From the NCBI RefSeq assembly GCF_900167905.1, contig NZ_FUYZ01000001.1, positions 248,001 to 312,000 on the forward strand: 64,000 nt of DNA, written 5' to 3'. Positions within the stretch are counted from its first letter, which is position 1, and each line of letters begins with the position of its first letter. The stretch comes from Soonwooa buanensis (lineage in GTDB: Bacteria; Bacteroidota; Bacteroidia; Flavobacteriales; Weeksellaceae). Made by a program: the position numbers and the translations under genes. A model generated the notes under the pieces. That model was not told the DNA's origin and did no database searches. It saw only the letters and a program-made list of their open reading frames with translations. Positions 45,337 through 53,459 of this stretch are shown in pieces.

Positions 45337-45374
45337 TAAAATTAATTGAATTGAAAATTCAAAAAAGTAAAAAC

Positions 45375-45947
45375 ATGAAAAACAAAATATTAGTCTTCGA
45401 CAACTACGACAGTTTTACATACAACCTTGTGCAGATCATTGAGCAAATCACAGGTCACGAAGTAGACGTTTTTAGAAACGATGAAATTACTATTGAAGAA
45501 ATTCAGAAGTATGATAAAATCATCCTCTCTCCTGGCCCTGGAATTCCATCTGAGGCAGGCATACTTCTAGAAGTCATCAAAACCTATGCGCCCACAAAAT
45601 CCATTTTCGGCGTTTGTCTCGGTCAGCAAGCGATTGCAGAAGCTTTTGGAGGAAGTTTAATCAACCTTTCCGAGATTTATCATGGTGTTGCAACCACGGC
45701 AAATCAAACTAAAGAACATTCGATTTTCAAGAATTTACCAGAAAATTTAGAAGTAGGAAGATACCATTCTTGGGCAGTTAATCCTCAAGATTTTCCAGAA
45801 GAATTGGAGATCACTTCGGTTGATGAAAAAGGTATGATTATGAGTCTTAAACACAAAACTTATAACGTCCATGCCGTACAATATCATCCCGAAAGTATTT
45901 TAACACCGCACGGAAAACAAATCCTCGAAAATTTTTTAAATTTTTAG
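45375..45947 (+). CDS. trpG: Anthranilate synthase component II (glutamine amidotransferase)
   Basis: 190 residues from ATG 45375 (the TTG upstream adds only 8 residues). The triad is visible: Cys in FGVCLGQQAIAEAFG near 78, His in VQYHPES near 168 and Glu two residues later. It hydrolyses glutamine and passes ammonia to TrpE. Bacteroidota may use one such subunit for both tryptophan and p-aminobenzoate synthesis. Confidence 0.95.
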   Translation: MKNKILVFDNYDSFTYNLVQIIEQITGHEVDVFRNDEITIEEIQKYDKIILSPGPGIPSEAGILLEVIKTYAPTKSIFGVCLGQQAIAEAFGGSLINLSEIYHGVATTANQTKEHSIFKNLPENLEVGRYHSWAVNPQDFPEELEITSVDEKGMIMSLKHKTYNVHAVQYHPESILTPHGKQILENFLNF

Positions 45948-45966
45948 TTTTTAAAACCCAAGAACC

Positions 45967-46001
45967 GCAAACTGACAACCGACAACCGACAACTAAAAAC
46001 C
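45967..46001 (+). repeat. Degenerate 7-bp tandem array
   Basis: GCAAACT, GACAACC, GACAACC, GACAACT, AAAAACC: five units with 7-bp period in the trpG-trpD spacer. Confidence 0.8.
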
Positions 46002-46011
46002 AAACCAGATT

Positions 46012-46995
46012 ATGAAACAAATATTAGAATATCTTTTCAATCATCAGACGCTTTCAAAATCCGAAGCCAAAGCTATTTTGACAGAAATTTCGATGAACAA
46101 ATTCAATGACAGCGAAGTCACAGCTTTCATCACGGTTTTCATGATGCGAAGCATTACGCTGGACGAATTTGATGGTTTCCGAGAAGCTTTGTTGCAATTG
46201 GCAAACAAAATTGATTTGGGAACTGACGATGTTGTTGACATTGTCGGAACAGGCGGCGACGGAAAAGACACATTTAATATTTCGACTTTAGCAAGTTTTG
46301 TAGTCGCAGGAACTGGTCAAAAAGTAGCTAAACATGGCAATTATGCGGCATCTTCAGTGAGTGGTTCTTCCACGGTTTTAGAGGAATTGGGTTATCGTTT
46401 TAAAGCAAATCAAGACGATCTCAGACAAGAATTAGAAACAGCAAATATTTGCTTTTTGCACGCGCCTTTGTTTCATCCCGCTTTAAAGACCGTTGCGCCA
46501 CTTCGCAAACAATTAGGTCTAAAAACCTTCTTTAATATTATGGGACCTTTGGTGAATCCTGCGCAACCAAAATATTCGATGATTGGTGTCGCAAATCTGG
46601 AGATTGCAAGGATTTATCAATATTTACTTCAAAAAGAAAATAAAAATTTCATGTTAGTTAATGCGTTGGACGGCTATGATGAAATCTCACTAACTGCTGA
46701 TTCCAAGATATTTACACAACAAGGCGAAAAGATTTTTTCGGCACAAGATTTAGGTTTCGAAAATCTAAAACCAAGAGAAATTTTCGGTGGAAAAACTAAA
46801 GCTGAAGCAGCCAAAATCTTCATGTCAGTTTTACAAGGCGAAGCGACGGAAGCTCAAAATAAAGTCGTTTGCGTCAATGCTGCTATGGCTTTGTTGAACA
46901 CCGAAAAGTATGGTAATTATTCGGATTGTTTGGCTTTAGCAAGCGAAAGTTTAACCTCAAAAAAGGCGCTTAAAGCCTTTCAAAATTTAATTTAA
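46012..46995 (+). CDS. trpD: Anthranilate phosphoribosyltransferase
   Basis: 327 residues. The PRPP-binding motif is VGTGGDGKDTFNISTL near 80-95, followed by KHGNYAASSVSGSSTVLEEL near 104. It attaches the phosphoribosyl group to anthranilate. Start ATG 46012. Confidence 0.96.
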   Translation: MKQILEYLFNHQTLSKSEAKAILTEISMNKFNDSEVTAFITVFMMRSITLDEFDGFREALLQLANKIDLGTDDVVDIVGTGGDGKDTFNISTLASFVVAGTGQKVAKHGNYAASSVSGSSTVLEELGYRFKANQDDLRQELETANICFLHAPLFHPALKTVAPLRKQLGLKTFFNIMGPLVNPAQPKYSMIGVANLEIARIYQYLLQKENKNFMLVNALDGYDEISLTADSKIFTQQGEKIFSAQDLGFENLKPREIFGGKTKAEAAKIFMSVLQGEATEAQNKVVCVNAAMALLNTEKYGNYSDCLALASESLTSKKALKAFQNLI

Positions 46996-47000
46996 TATTT

Positions 47001-47086
47001 GGGCGTCTTTTCCGCCTTCCGTTCCCACTCTTTTTTGCCAAAGCTTTTGCCATGCAAAAAAAGGAGTTCCACTTAAGTCGGGACGC
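47001..47086 (+). repeat. Hairpin element, copy 2 (R5)
   Basis: Close relative of 45025-45108. The ends here are GCGTC (47003-47007) and GACGC (47082-47086), complementary to one another though different from copy 1, so the end-pairing is conserved by paired changes. It lies between trpD and trpC. Confidence 0.75.
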
Positions 47087-47119
47087 AGATTCTACAACAA
47101 TAGAAAATTAAGTAACAAA

Positions 47120-47899
47120 ATGACAATTTTAGATAAAATCATAGAACGTAAAAAGCAAGAACTGGAAGTTTCAAAAACGAAAGTCAGCCTTCAACAATTA
47201 AAAGACTCCGAGTTTTTTAACAGAGAAACTATTTCCTTAAAAAACACTTTAAAATCCAAATCTGGCATCATTGCTGAGTTCAAAAGACAATCACCAAGCA
47301 AAGGCATTATCAACAATCAATTTTCGTCTTTGGAAGTTGTTACAGCTTATGAAAAATTTGGAGCGAGCGCGGTTTCCATTTTGACAGATTCTGATTTTTT
47401 CGGCGGAAATTTTGAGGATATTACATCAGTTCGAAATCATATTAACATTCCGATTTTGCGCAAGGATTTTATGATAGATACTTATCAGTTTTGTGAAGCC
47501 AAATCAATGGGAGCTGATGTCGTTTTGTTGATTGCAGCTTGCCTTTCTCCAACTCAAGTTTCAGAATTTACAGATTTAGCGCACCAACTTAATCTTGAAG
47601 TTTTATTAGAAATTCATTCAGAAAAAGAACTAAAACACATTAACAACAACATCGACTTTGTAGGCATCAACAACCGAAATCTCAAAGATTTCAAAGTCGA
47701 TTTACAACATTCGGTTAATCTCAAAAATCAATTACCGAAAGATATTTTATCCATTGCAGAAAGCGGAATTTACAATGAAGAAGATTTTAGATTTTTAAAA
47801 GAAAAGGGCTTTGATGGATTTTTGATGGGCGAATATTTTATGAAATCTGACAATCCGGGAAACAAATTTGAAGAATTTGTAACTAATGTATCAAAATAG
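47120..47899 (+). CDS. trpC: Indole-3-glycerol-phosphate synthase
   Basis: 259 residues, TIM barrel. Catalytic Lys in IIAEFKRQSPSKG near 54, the Glu/Lys in PILRKDFMIDTYQ near 113, GINNRNLKDFKVD near 183 and the phosphate loop ESGI and DGFLMGEYFM. Stop at 47899, 17 bp before trpF. Confidence 0.96.
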   Translation: MTILDKIIERKKQELEVSKTKVSLQQLKDSEFFNRETISLKNTLKSKSGIIAEFKRQSPSKGIINNQFSSLEVVTAYEKFGASAVSILTDSDFFGGNFEDITSVRNHINIPILRKDFMIDTYQFCEAKSMGADVVLLIAACLSPTQVSEFTDLAHQLNLEVLLEIHSEKELKHINNNIDFVGINNRNLKDFKVDLQHSVNLKNQLPKDILSIAESGIYNEEDFRFLKEKGFDGFLMGEYFMKSDNPGNKFEEFVTNVSK

Positions 47900-47916
47900 A
47901 AATTTACCTTTCAAAA

Positions 47917-48594
47917 ATGCAATCTAAAATCTCAAATCTCGAATCTCAAATCCAATTGAAAGTTTGCGGATTGATAAAGCTTAACCAAATCCAAGAATTA
48001 GTTGCGATGGATGTTGATTTTTTGGGATTTATCTTTTACGAAAAATCGCCAAGATTTGTGTTAAATCATTTAGCTTTAGAACAAATTGCAGAAGTCAATC
48101 ATCAAGGAAAAGTCGGTGTATTTGTAAACGAAACAATAGAAGATATTATAAAAATAACTGGAAACGCAAAACTTAATTATATTCAATTGCATGGTGACGA
48201 AGACGAAAATTTTATTTCTGAATTAAAACAAAAACTTCCAGACCTTGTAAAAATCATCAAAGTAATTCGAGTTGGAAATGACATTTCGGAAGTCAAAAAA
48301 AAGTTAGCCGAAATCTCAAACCTCGAATATCAAATTTCAAATTTATTATTTGATACCGATTCCAAAGCTTTTGGCGGGACAGGAAAATCATTTGATTGGT
48401 CAATGTTGAACGAATTAGAAATTCCTTTGCCTTATTTTTTGAGTGGCGGCATTTCAGAAGATAATTTCCAACAATTAACAAGTTTAAAACAAAAACCTAT
48501 TGCCTTGGACATCAATTCAAAATTCGAAATCGAAGCTGGCAATAAAGATTTAGAAAAAATAAAAAACTTTATAACGCAAATAAAAAGTCCCTAA
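47917..48594 (+). CDS. trpF: Phosphoribosylanthranilate isomerase with repeat-derived segments
   Basis: 225 residues, TIM barrel: the catalytic Cys in KVCGLIK near 16, LDTDS-like FDTDSKAFGGTGKSFDW near 145 with the catalytic Asp, and SGGISEDNF near 175. The N terminus (MQSKISNLESQIQL) and an internal segment (EISNLEYQISNL near 132-143) are encoded by 7-bp-period repeat arrays, and the stop codon lies inside REP copy C, giving a C-terminal KSP. Catalytic residues are kept, so it is probably active. Confidence 0.93.
   Translation: MQSKISNLESQIQLKVCGLIKLNQIQELVAMDVDFLGFIFYEKSPRFVLNHLALEQIAEVNHQGKVGVFVNETIEDIIKITGNAKLNYIQLHGDEDENFISELKQKLPDLVKIIKVIRVGNDISEVKKKLAEISNLEYQISNLLFDTDSKAFGGTGKSFDWSMLNELEIPLPYFLSGGISEDNFQQLTSLKQKPIALDINSKFEIEAGNKDLEKIKNFITQIKSP
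47921..47955 (+). repeat. 7-bp tandem array inside trpF (N-terminal)
   Basis: AATCTAA, AATCTCA, AATCTCG, AATCTCA, AATCCAA: five units encoding residues 2-14 of TrpF. Confidence 0.85.
48312..48346 (+). repeat. 7-bp tandem array inside trpF (internal)
   Basis: AATCTCA, AACCTCG, AATATCA, AATTTCA, AATTTAT: five units in the same phase, encoding EISNLEYQISNL just before the catalytic DTDS segment. Confidence 0.8.
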
Positions 48595-48634
48595 GGGACG
48601 ACTTAAATCAGAATCAGATAAAATCCGATTTATA
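48586..48634 (+). repeat. REP-like double hairpin, copy C, overlaps trpF stop
   Basis: GTCCC/GGGAC (48587-48591, 48595-48599) and AATCAGAT/ATCCGATT (48612-48619, 48623-48630, one mismatch). The trpF stop codon TAA (48592-48594) is the loop of hairpin 1. Confidence 0.85.
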
Positions 48635-48669
48635 GAATTCAATTTTTCGAAAAAAATAAAACACAAATC

Positions 48670-49122
48670 ATGTCACAGTCATTAGTCAAAAATTATGTTC
48701 ACATCATTTTTAGCACAAAGAATCGTGTGGATTTTATTGACGAAACAATAGAAAATGAATTGTTTTCGTATATAGCCAGCCTTTGCAAAGATTTCGAAAG
48801 TCAGGCCTTACAAATTGGTGGCACAGACAATCATATTCATATTTTATGTTTATTATCAAGAAAAATTGCATTGATGAAGCTTGTTCAAGAAGTAAAAGCG
48901 CATTCATCTAAATGGATAAAAACGAAAGCCGAAAAATATGAAAACTTCTTTTGGCAAGATGGTTACGCCGCATTTTCAGTAAGTCCAACTAATGTAAATA
49001 CAGTCATCAATTATATTAAAAACCAACGAGAGCATCATAAAGAATTTGGATTCAAAACCGAAATCCTAAATTATTATAAAAAATATCAAATCGAATACGA
49101 CGAAAAATACCTTTGGGATTAA
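48670..49122 (+). CDS. REP-associated tyrosine transposase (RAYT, IS200-like)
   Basis: 150 residues, the Y1_Tnp (IS200/TnpA_REP) fold. The HUH metal motif is DNHIHIL near residue 57, and the likely catalytic Tyr is in VINYIKNQ near 118. It nicks and joins single-stranded DNA through a Tyr-DNA link; RAYT members act on REP palindromes and are usually single-copy and domesticated. It lies inside the trp operon, and REP copies C and D bracket it in inverted orientation. Confidence 0.9.
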   Translation: MSQSLVKNYVHIIFSTKNRVDFIDETIENELFSYIASLCKDFESQALQIGGTDNHIHILCLLSRKIALMKLVQEVKAHSSKWIKTKAEKYENFFWQDGYAAFSVSPTNVNTVINYIKNQREHHKEFGFKTEILNYYKKYQIEYDEKYLWD

Positions 49123-49125
49123 ACA

Positions 49126-49173
49126 TTAATAGGAATATCTTCCTATCCTTTGTTAAATCGTTCCTTCGGAACT
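49126..49173 (-). repeat. REP-like double hairpin, copy D (inverted)
   Basis: In reverse orientation relative to A-C: GTTCC/GGAAC (49160-49164, 49168-49172) and ATAGGAA/TTCCTAT (49129-49135, 49140-49146) with the shared CGATTTAACAAAGG spacer. Both stems differ from A-C at paired positions. It starts 4 bp after the transposase stop. Confidence 0.82.
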
Positions 49174-49197
49174 CTTTTAAATAAAAAAAATTATAAA

Positions 49198-50385
49198 ATG
49201 AACTACAAAAACCCAGATAACAACGGCTATTACGGCGAATTCGGAGGTGCGTTTATCCCGGAAATGTTGTACCCGAATGTCAAAGAATTGCAAGAACAAT
49301 ATTTAGAAATCATAGAATCCGAAGATTTCCAAAACGAATATCAGGAGCTTCTTAAAAATTATGTTGGACGTGCGACACCGCTTTATTTTTCGAGAAATTT
49401 AAGCGAGAAATATCAGACCAACATTTATCTAAAACGCGAAGATCTCAACCATACTGGTGCGCATAAAATCAACAATGCACTTGGCCAAGCTTTGCTAGCA
49501 AAAAAGCTAGGTAAGCACCGCATTATTGCAGAAACTGGTGCAGGTCAACATGGCGTGGCAACCGCGACTGCTTGCGCGCTTCTTGGCCTCGAATGCATCG
49601 TGTACATGGGCGAAATCGACATCCAACGTCAAGCGCCCAACGTTGCCAGAATGAAAATGCTCGGTGCAAAAGTTGTGCCCGCAACTTCGGGTTCCAAAAC
49701 TCTTAAAGACGCTGTCAATGAGGCTTTGCGAGATTGGATCAACCATCCAACAACCACGCATTACATCATTGGCAGCGTTGTCGGACCGCATCCTTTTCCC
49801 GATTTGGTAGCGCGATTCCAAAGTGTGATTTCAAAAGAAATTAAAGAGCAACTTCACGAACAAATCGGTCGCAAAAATCCAGATTATGTTATCGCTTGCG
49901 TCGGCGGCGGAAGCAATGCAGCAGGGACTTTTTATCATTTTGTAAATGAACCCGAAGTCAAAATTATCGCAGCCGAAGCTGGCGGTTTGGGCGTCGATTC
50001 GGGTAAGTCGGCGGCGACCACTTTTCTTGGGACTTTGGGCGTTTTACATGGTAGCCAAAGTTTGGTGATGCAGACTGAAGATGGCCAAGTTATCGAGCCA
50101 CACTCGATTTCAGCGGGTTTGGATTATCCCGGAATTGGACCGATGCACGCCAATCTTTTCAAAGAAAAACGTGCAGAATTTTTCAGTATCAATGATGATG
50201 AAGCTCTGAAATCAGCTTTCGATTTGACCAAGCTCGACGGCATTATTCCAGCGCTCGAAAGTGCCCATGCTTTGGCGGTTTTGGATAAGAAAAAGTTCGA
50301 AAAAGATGATGTAGTCGTGATCTGTTTGTCGGGACGTGGTGATAAAGACATGGAAACCTACCTTTCTGTACTAAGTACGATGTAA
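49198..50385 (+). CDS. trpB: Tryptophan synthase beta chain
   Basis: 395 residues from ATG 49198. The PLP Lys is in [14 protein letters not shown] near 83-96, [20 protein letters not shown] follows, and the phosphate loop is GGGSNAAG near 234. It joins indole and serine to give tryptophan. The in-frame extension upstream overlaps REP copy D and is rejected. Confidence 0.97.
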   Translation: MNYKNPDNNGYYGEFGGAFIPEMLYPNVKELQEQYLEIIESEDFQNEYQELLKNYVGRATPLYFSRNLSEKYQTNIYLKREDLNHTGAHKINNALGQALLAKKLGKHRIIAETGAGQHGVATATACALLGLECIVYMGEIDIQRQAPNVARMKMLGAKVVPATSGSKTLKDAVNEALRDWINHPTTTHYIIGSVVGPHPFPDLVARFQSVISKEIKEQLHEQIGRKNPDYVIACVGGGSNAAGTFYHFVNEPEVKIIAAEAGGLGVDSGKSAATTFLGTLGVLHGSQSLVMQTEDGQVIEPHSISAGLDYPGIGPMHANLFKEKRAEFFSINDDEALKSAFDLTKLDGIIPALESAHALAVLDKKKFEKDDVVVICLSGRGDKDMETYLSVLSTM

Positions 50386-50416
50386 AATGTACATAATATT
50401 AAACTAAAAAAATGAT

Positions 50417-50444
50417 ACAATTTACTTTGTACTTTGTACTTTTT
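50417..50444 (+). repeat. 7-bp tandem array after trpB
   Basis: ACAATTT, ACTTTGT, ACTTTGT, ACTTTTT: four units with 7-bp period between trpB and the DoxX-like gene. Confidence 0.75.
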
Positions 50445-50455
50445 ACAGATAAAAT

Positions 50456-51004
50456 ATGAAACAACTCAAAATAACAAAAGAAGAAATCCTCAACATCTTC
50501 GAATGGATTTCAGTAATTATTGTAGCGATTTACATGATTGGTTATGGCGTTGGAAAACCTTTACAATTTGGTGACATTTCTAGTTATACAAAACCAGTTA
50601 ATAAGCTAGATCCTATGACGTTGATGTGGGCTTTTTATTCCTATTCAAAACCTTATGTTATAATAATTGGCTTCTTCGAAATTTTGGGTGCGCTTCTTTT
50701 AGTAATCCCAAGAACACGACTAATTGGTGGTTTTTTGTTGACAGCTATTTTGACAAACATCATTTTGCAAGATTACTTTTTCGGAGTTCTCCAAGGCGCT
50801 TTAGCCAACGCTATTTTTTATCAATTGGTTATTTTATTTGTTTTTTATAGACATAGACACAAAATTATTAAAGCTTACATAGCCTTGGAAGGCAGATTCA
50901 CTTTCAAATTTAGATGGATTTATATTCCTGTTGCGGTCGTTGTCGCACTGAGTAACGAAGTCATTATGTACGCAATTAATCAACTATTAACACTTATTTT
51001 ATAA
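50456..51004 (+). CDS. DoxX-like membrane protein in the trp operon
   Basis: 182 residues with four or five membrane segments and the pattern MIGYGVGKPLQFGD near 24 and GFFEILGALLLVIPRTRLIG near 70, resembling DoxX/DUF417-type quinone-related membrane proteins. Its stop overlaps the trpA start by one nt, so it is translated together with trpA. No role in tryptophan synthesis is known; I infer only that it is coexpressed. Confidence 0.65.
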   Translation: MKQLKITKEEILNIFEWISVIIVAIYMIGYGVGKPLQFGDISSYTKPVNKLDPMTLMWAFYSYSKPYVIIIGFFEILGALLLVIPRTRLIGGFLLTAILTNIILQDYFFGVLQGALANAIFYQLVILFVFYRHRHKIIKAYIALEGRFTFKFRWIYIPVAVVVALSNEVIMYAINQLLTLIL

Positions 51005-51738
51005 TGAAAAAATTAAACATATACTTTACAGCAGGCGTTCCTAATCTTAATGATACTGGAAAAGTTGCTCAACTTATCCAAGATTCTGGAGCAGACATGA
51101 TGGAAATCGGTATTCCTTATTCCGATCCTGTTGCTGATGGATCGGTTATCCAAGATGCTCACATTTTGGCTTTAAAAAACGGAATGACCATCGCAAAATT
51201 GTTCGAACAACTTTTAGAAATAAAAGATTCTGTCACGATTCCAAAAGTTTTGATGGGCTACATTAATCCAGTTTTGCAATTTGGTTTTGAAAATTTTTGC
51301 AAAAAATGTCAGGAAGTTGGCGTTTCGGGCTTGATAATTCCAGATTTGCCAGCTTTCGAATTTGAGAAACAATACGGCGAAATTTTAAAAAAGTACAATA
51401 TTAATTTTAGCTTTTTGGTGACACCCGAAACTTCAGAAGAGCGCATTAAATATTTGGATTCGTTGAGTTCTGGATTTTTGTACGCTGTAAGTTCGTCTTC
51501 GACAACGGGAAATGCCAATGCAACTTTAAAGAATGATGATTATCTGAGTCGACTTGCTTCGCTTAATCTTAAAAATCCTGTATATGTAGGATTCGGAATT
51601 AAAAACAAACAGGATTTTGATTCGGTGACAGAAAAATTGCAAGGTGGCATCATCGGAACTGCTTTTGTGAAAATCCTCCTCGAAAATAAAAATTGGGAAT
51701 CTGAAGCTTCCAACTTTGTGAAGTCTGTCATAGCCTGA
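51004..51738 (+). CDS. trpA: Tryptophan synthase alpha chain
   Basis: 244 residues, TIM barrel. The catalytic Glu and Asp are in MEIGIPYSDPVADG near 37-50 and IIPDLPAFEFE near 109. It cleaves indole glycerol phosphate to indole and glyceraldehyde phosphate. The start overlaps the preceding stop (TAATG). Confidence 0.96.
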   Translation: MKKLNIYFTAGVPNLNDTGKVAQLIQDSGADMMEIGIPYSDPVADGSVIQDAHILALKNGMTIAKLFEQLLEIKDSVTIPKVLMGYINPVLQFGFENFCKKCQEVGVSGLIIPDLPAFEFEKQYGEILKKYNINFSFLVTPETSEERIKYLDSLSSGFLYAVSSSSTTGNANATLKNDDYLSRLASLNLKNPVYVGFGIKNKQDFDSVTEKLQGGIIGTAFVKILLENKNWESEASNFVKSVIA

Positions 51739-51879
51739 GTTTAAGATTAGAAAATTAACCTCAGTTAGAATAGATAAAAAAATCGTATTGAGATCTTTAG
51801 TCAAAAACGCTGCGCTACTCGAACCGACGCCTTGTTAAAGAAAATATACTATCCTGAAACGATGTTACAATAGAACGAC

Positions 51880-52001
51880 AAATCCCCTAGCCCTGATTGA
51901 CACGGCATCCTTTTGGGTTGGCGTGAGGCGGCGGAGCGGAGCGGAGCCGTCCGAGCACCAACACAAAAGATATAGTGGAAAGCAGGTTCTCGGCTCCTAA
52001 G
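51880..52001 (-). repeat. Mosaic intergenic repeat, copy 3 (inverted)
   Basis: The reverse complement of this segment begins GGAGCCGAGAACCTGCTTTC and ends CAATCAGGGCTAGGGGATTT, as in copy 1, and its GC-rich core matches copy 2. The plus strand core (GAGGCGGCGGAGCGGAGC) can form a strong hairpin. It links the other two copies. Confidence 0.75.
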
Positions 52002-52043
52002 AATTATCAACGCTTTTATTAGGCGTGGGAGAAAGCAATTGCT

Positions 52044-52051
52044 TAACTTTG
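52044..52051 (+). promoter_or_regulatory. -7 box of tyrS
   Basis: TAACTTTG matches TAnnTTTG, 19 nt before the ATG at 52071. Confidence 0.45.
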
Positions 52052-52070
52052 CAAATTAAATTTTAACCGA

Positions 52071-53366
52071 ATGAATGCATTTATTGAAGAACTAAAATGG
52101 CGCGGGCTTTTTGCCGACATGACGCCTGGGATTGAGGAGCAACTTGAAAAAGAGATGACCACAGCCTATATTGGTTTTGACCCAACTGCAGATTCGTTAC
52201 ACATCGGAAGTTTGATTCCAATTAAAATTTTGGCTCATTTTCAACGTCATGGACACAAACCAGTTGCTCTGGTTGGTGGTGCGACGGGGATGATTGGTGA
52301 CCCATCTGGAAAATCCGCAGAACGAAATCTGTTAGATGAGGCTACCCTTTTGTATTACGTTGATTGTCTTAAAGGTCAATTGTCACGATTCCTAAACTTT
52401 GATGGTAACGAACCTAACAAAGCAGAATTGGTGAACAACTATGACTGGATGAAGGATATTTCGTTTTTGGATTTTGCTAAAAATATCGGAAAGCACATCA
52501 CCGTTAATTATATGATGGCGAAAGATTCTGTTAAAAAACGTTTCTCTGGCGAAGATGGCGCGGATGGAATGAGCTTTACAGAATTCACTTACCAATTGAT
52601 GCAAGGTTATGATTACCTACACCTATACCAAACTATGGGTATGAAGTTGCAAATGGGTGGATCTGACCAATGGGGAAACATCACGACTGGGACTGAACTA
52701 ATCCGTCGTAAAGCCCAAGGTGAAGCTTTTGCATTGACGACTAAATTGATTACTAAAGCGGATGGTTCAAAATTCGGAAAGTCTGAAAGTGGTGAAAACT
52801 ACTGGTTGGATGCGAAAAGAACGTCGCCTTACCAATTCTACCAATTTTGGTTAAATGCGACAGACGACGATGCTGAGCGCTTTATTAAATATTATACTTT
52901 TATCGACAAGCCAGAAATTGAAGCTTTGATCGAGGAACACAAAACGGCGCCACACGAGCGTAAACTCCAAAAGCGTCTAGCGGAAGAAGTAACGATTTGG
53001 GTCCATGGAAAAGAAGAGTTCGAAAAAGCTTTGAAAGCTTCGGAAATTCTTTTTGGACGTTCGACTGCGGAAGATTTGCAAAGTCTTGATGAGGATTTGT
53101 TTTTACAAATTTTTGATGGCGTTCCGCAAAAGGAAATCGCAAAATCGGAAGTTATCGGTGCCAACATCGTGGATTTGGTTTCGGAGAAATCTGGTTTCTT
53201 AAAATCTAAATCTGAGGCTACGCGCGAACTAAAAGGGAATTCAATTTCTGTAAATAAAGACAAAGTTGATGATACTTTTACGGCTTCGGAAAGTGACCTT
53301 ATCGATGGTAAGTTTTTACTTCTACAAAAAGGTAAAAAGTCTTACTTTATCGTAAAAGCTGTTTAA
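52071..53366 (+). CDS. tyrS: Tyrosyl-tRNA synthetase
   Basis: 431 residues. The HIGH-type motif is [10 protein letters not shown] near 42 and the KMSKS-type motif is [10 protein letters not shown] near 230; an S4 RNA-binding domain forms the C terminus (about 365-430). It charges tRNA-Tyr. The spacing and length agree with bacterial TyrRS. Confidence 0.96.
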   Translation: MNAFIEELKWRGLFADMTPGIEEQLEKEMTTAYIGFDPTADSLHIGSLIPIKILAHFQRHGHKPVALVGGATGMIGDPSGKSAERNLLDEATLLYYVDCLKGQLSRFLNFDGNEPNKAELVNNYDWMKDISFLDFAKNIGKHITVNYMMAKDSVKKRFSGEDGADGMSFTEFTYQLMQGYDYLHLYQTMGMKLQMGGSDQWGNITTGTELIRRKAQGEAFALTTKLITKADGSKFGKSESGENYWLDAKRTSPYQFYQFWLNATDDDAERFIKYYTFIDKPEIEALIEEHKTAPHERKLQKRLAEEVTIWVHGKEEFEKALKASEILFGRSTAEDLQSLDEDLFLQIFDGVPQKEIAKSEVIGANIVDLVSEKSGFLKSKSEATRELKGNSISVNKDKVDDTFTASESDLIDGKFLLLQKGKKSYFIVKAV

Positions 53367-53391
53367 GTTTTTATTTAAAACAAGATAAACT

Positions 53392-53421
53392 AAGCTTCCT
53401 CAAATTGGGGAAGCTTTTTTT
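53392..53421 (+). terminator. Terminator after tyrS
   Basis: AAGCTTCC pairs with GGAAGCTT across a 9-nt region and is followed by seven Ts, 25 bp after the stop. Confidence 0.85.
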
Positions 53422-53459
53422 GTTTCAAAAATATTTATATTCGTTGGACAAACACAATT

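Larger units (their letters stand above)
45020..45374 (+). other. trpE-trpG spacer packed with repeats
   Basis: 355 bp without a gene inside the trp operon. It contains a hairpin repeat with covarying ends (45025-45108) and two direct copies of the double-hairpin REP (45183-45227 and 45293-45336). The rest is A-rich. Confidence 0.75.
51739..52070. other. trpA-tyrS intergenic region
   Basis: 332 bp without a gene. Most of it is the mosaic repeat at 51880-52001, and the tyrS -7 box lies at 52044-52051. No terminator for trpA stands out. Confidence 0.6.

Noticed and set aside
48670-49122. Intact IS200 insertion as a recent mobile element
   Set aside because: There are no IS200-type ends or second orf; the REP-like flanks point to a RAYT gene.
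45183-49173. CRISPR array made of the double-hairpin repeats
   Set aside because: The copies are few, unevenly spaced, in two orientations and without spacers of uniform length; no cas gene is present.
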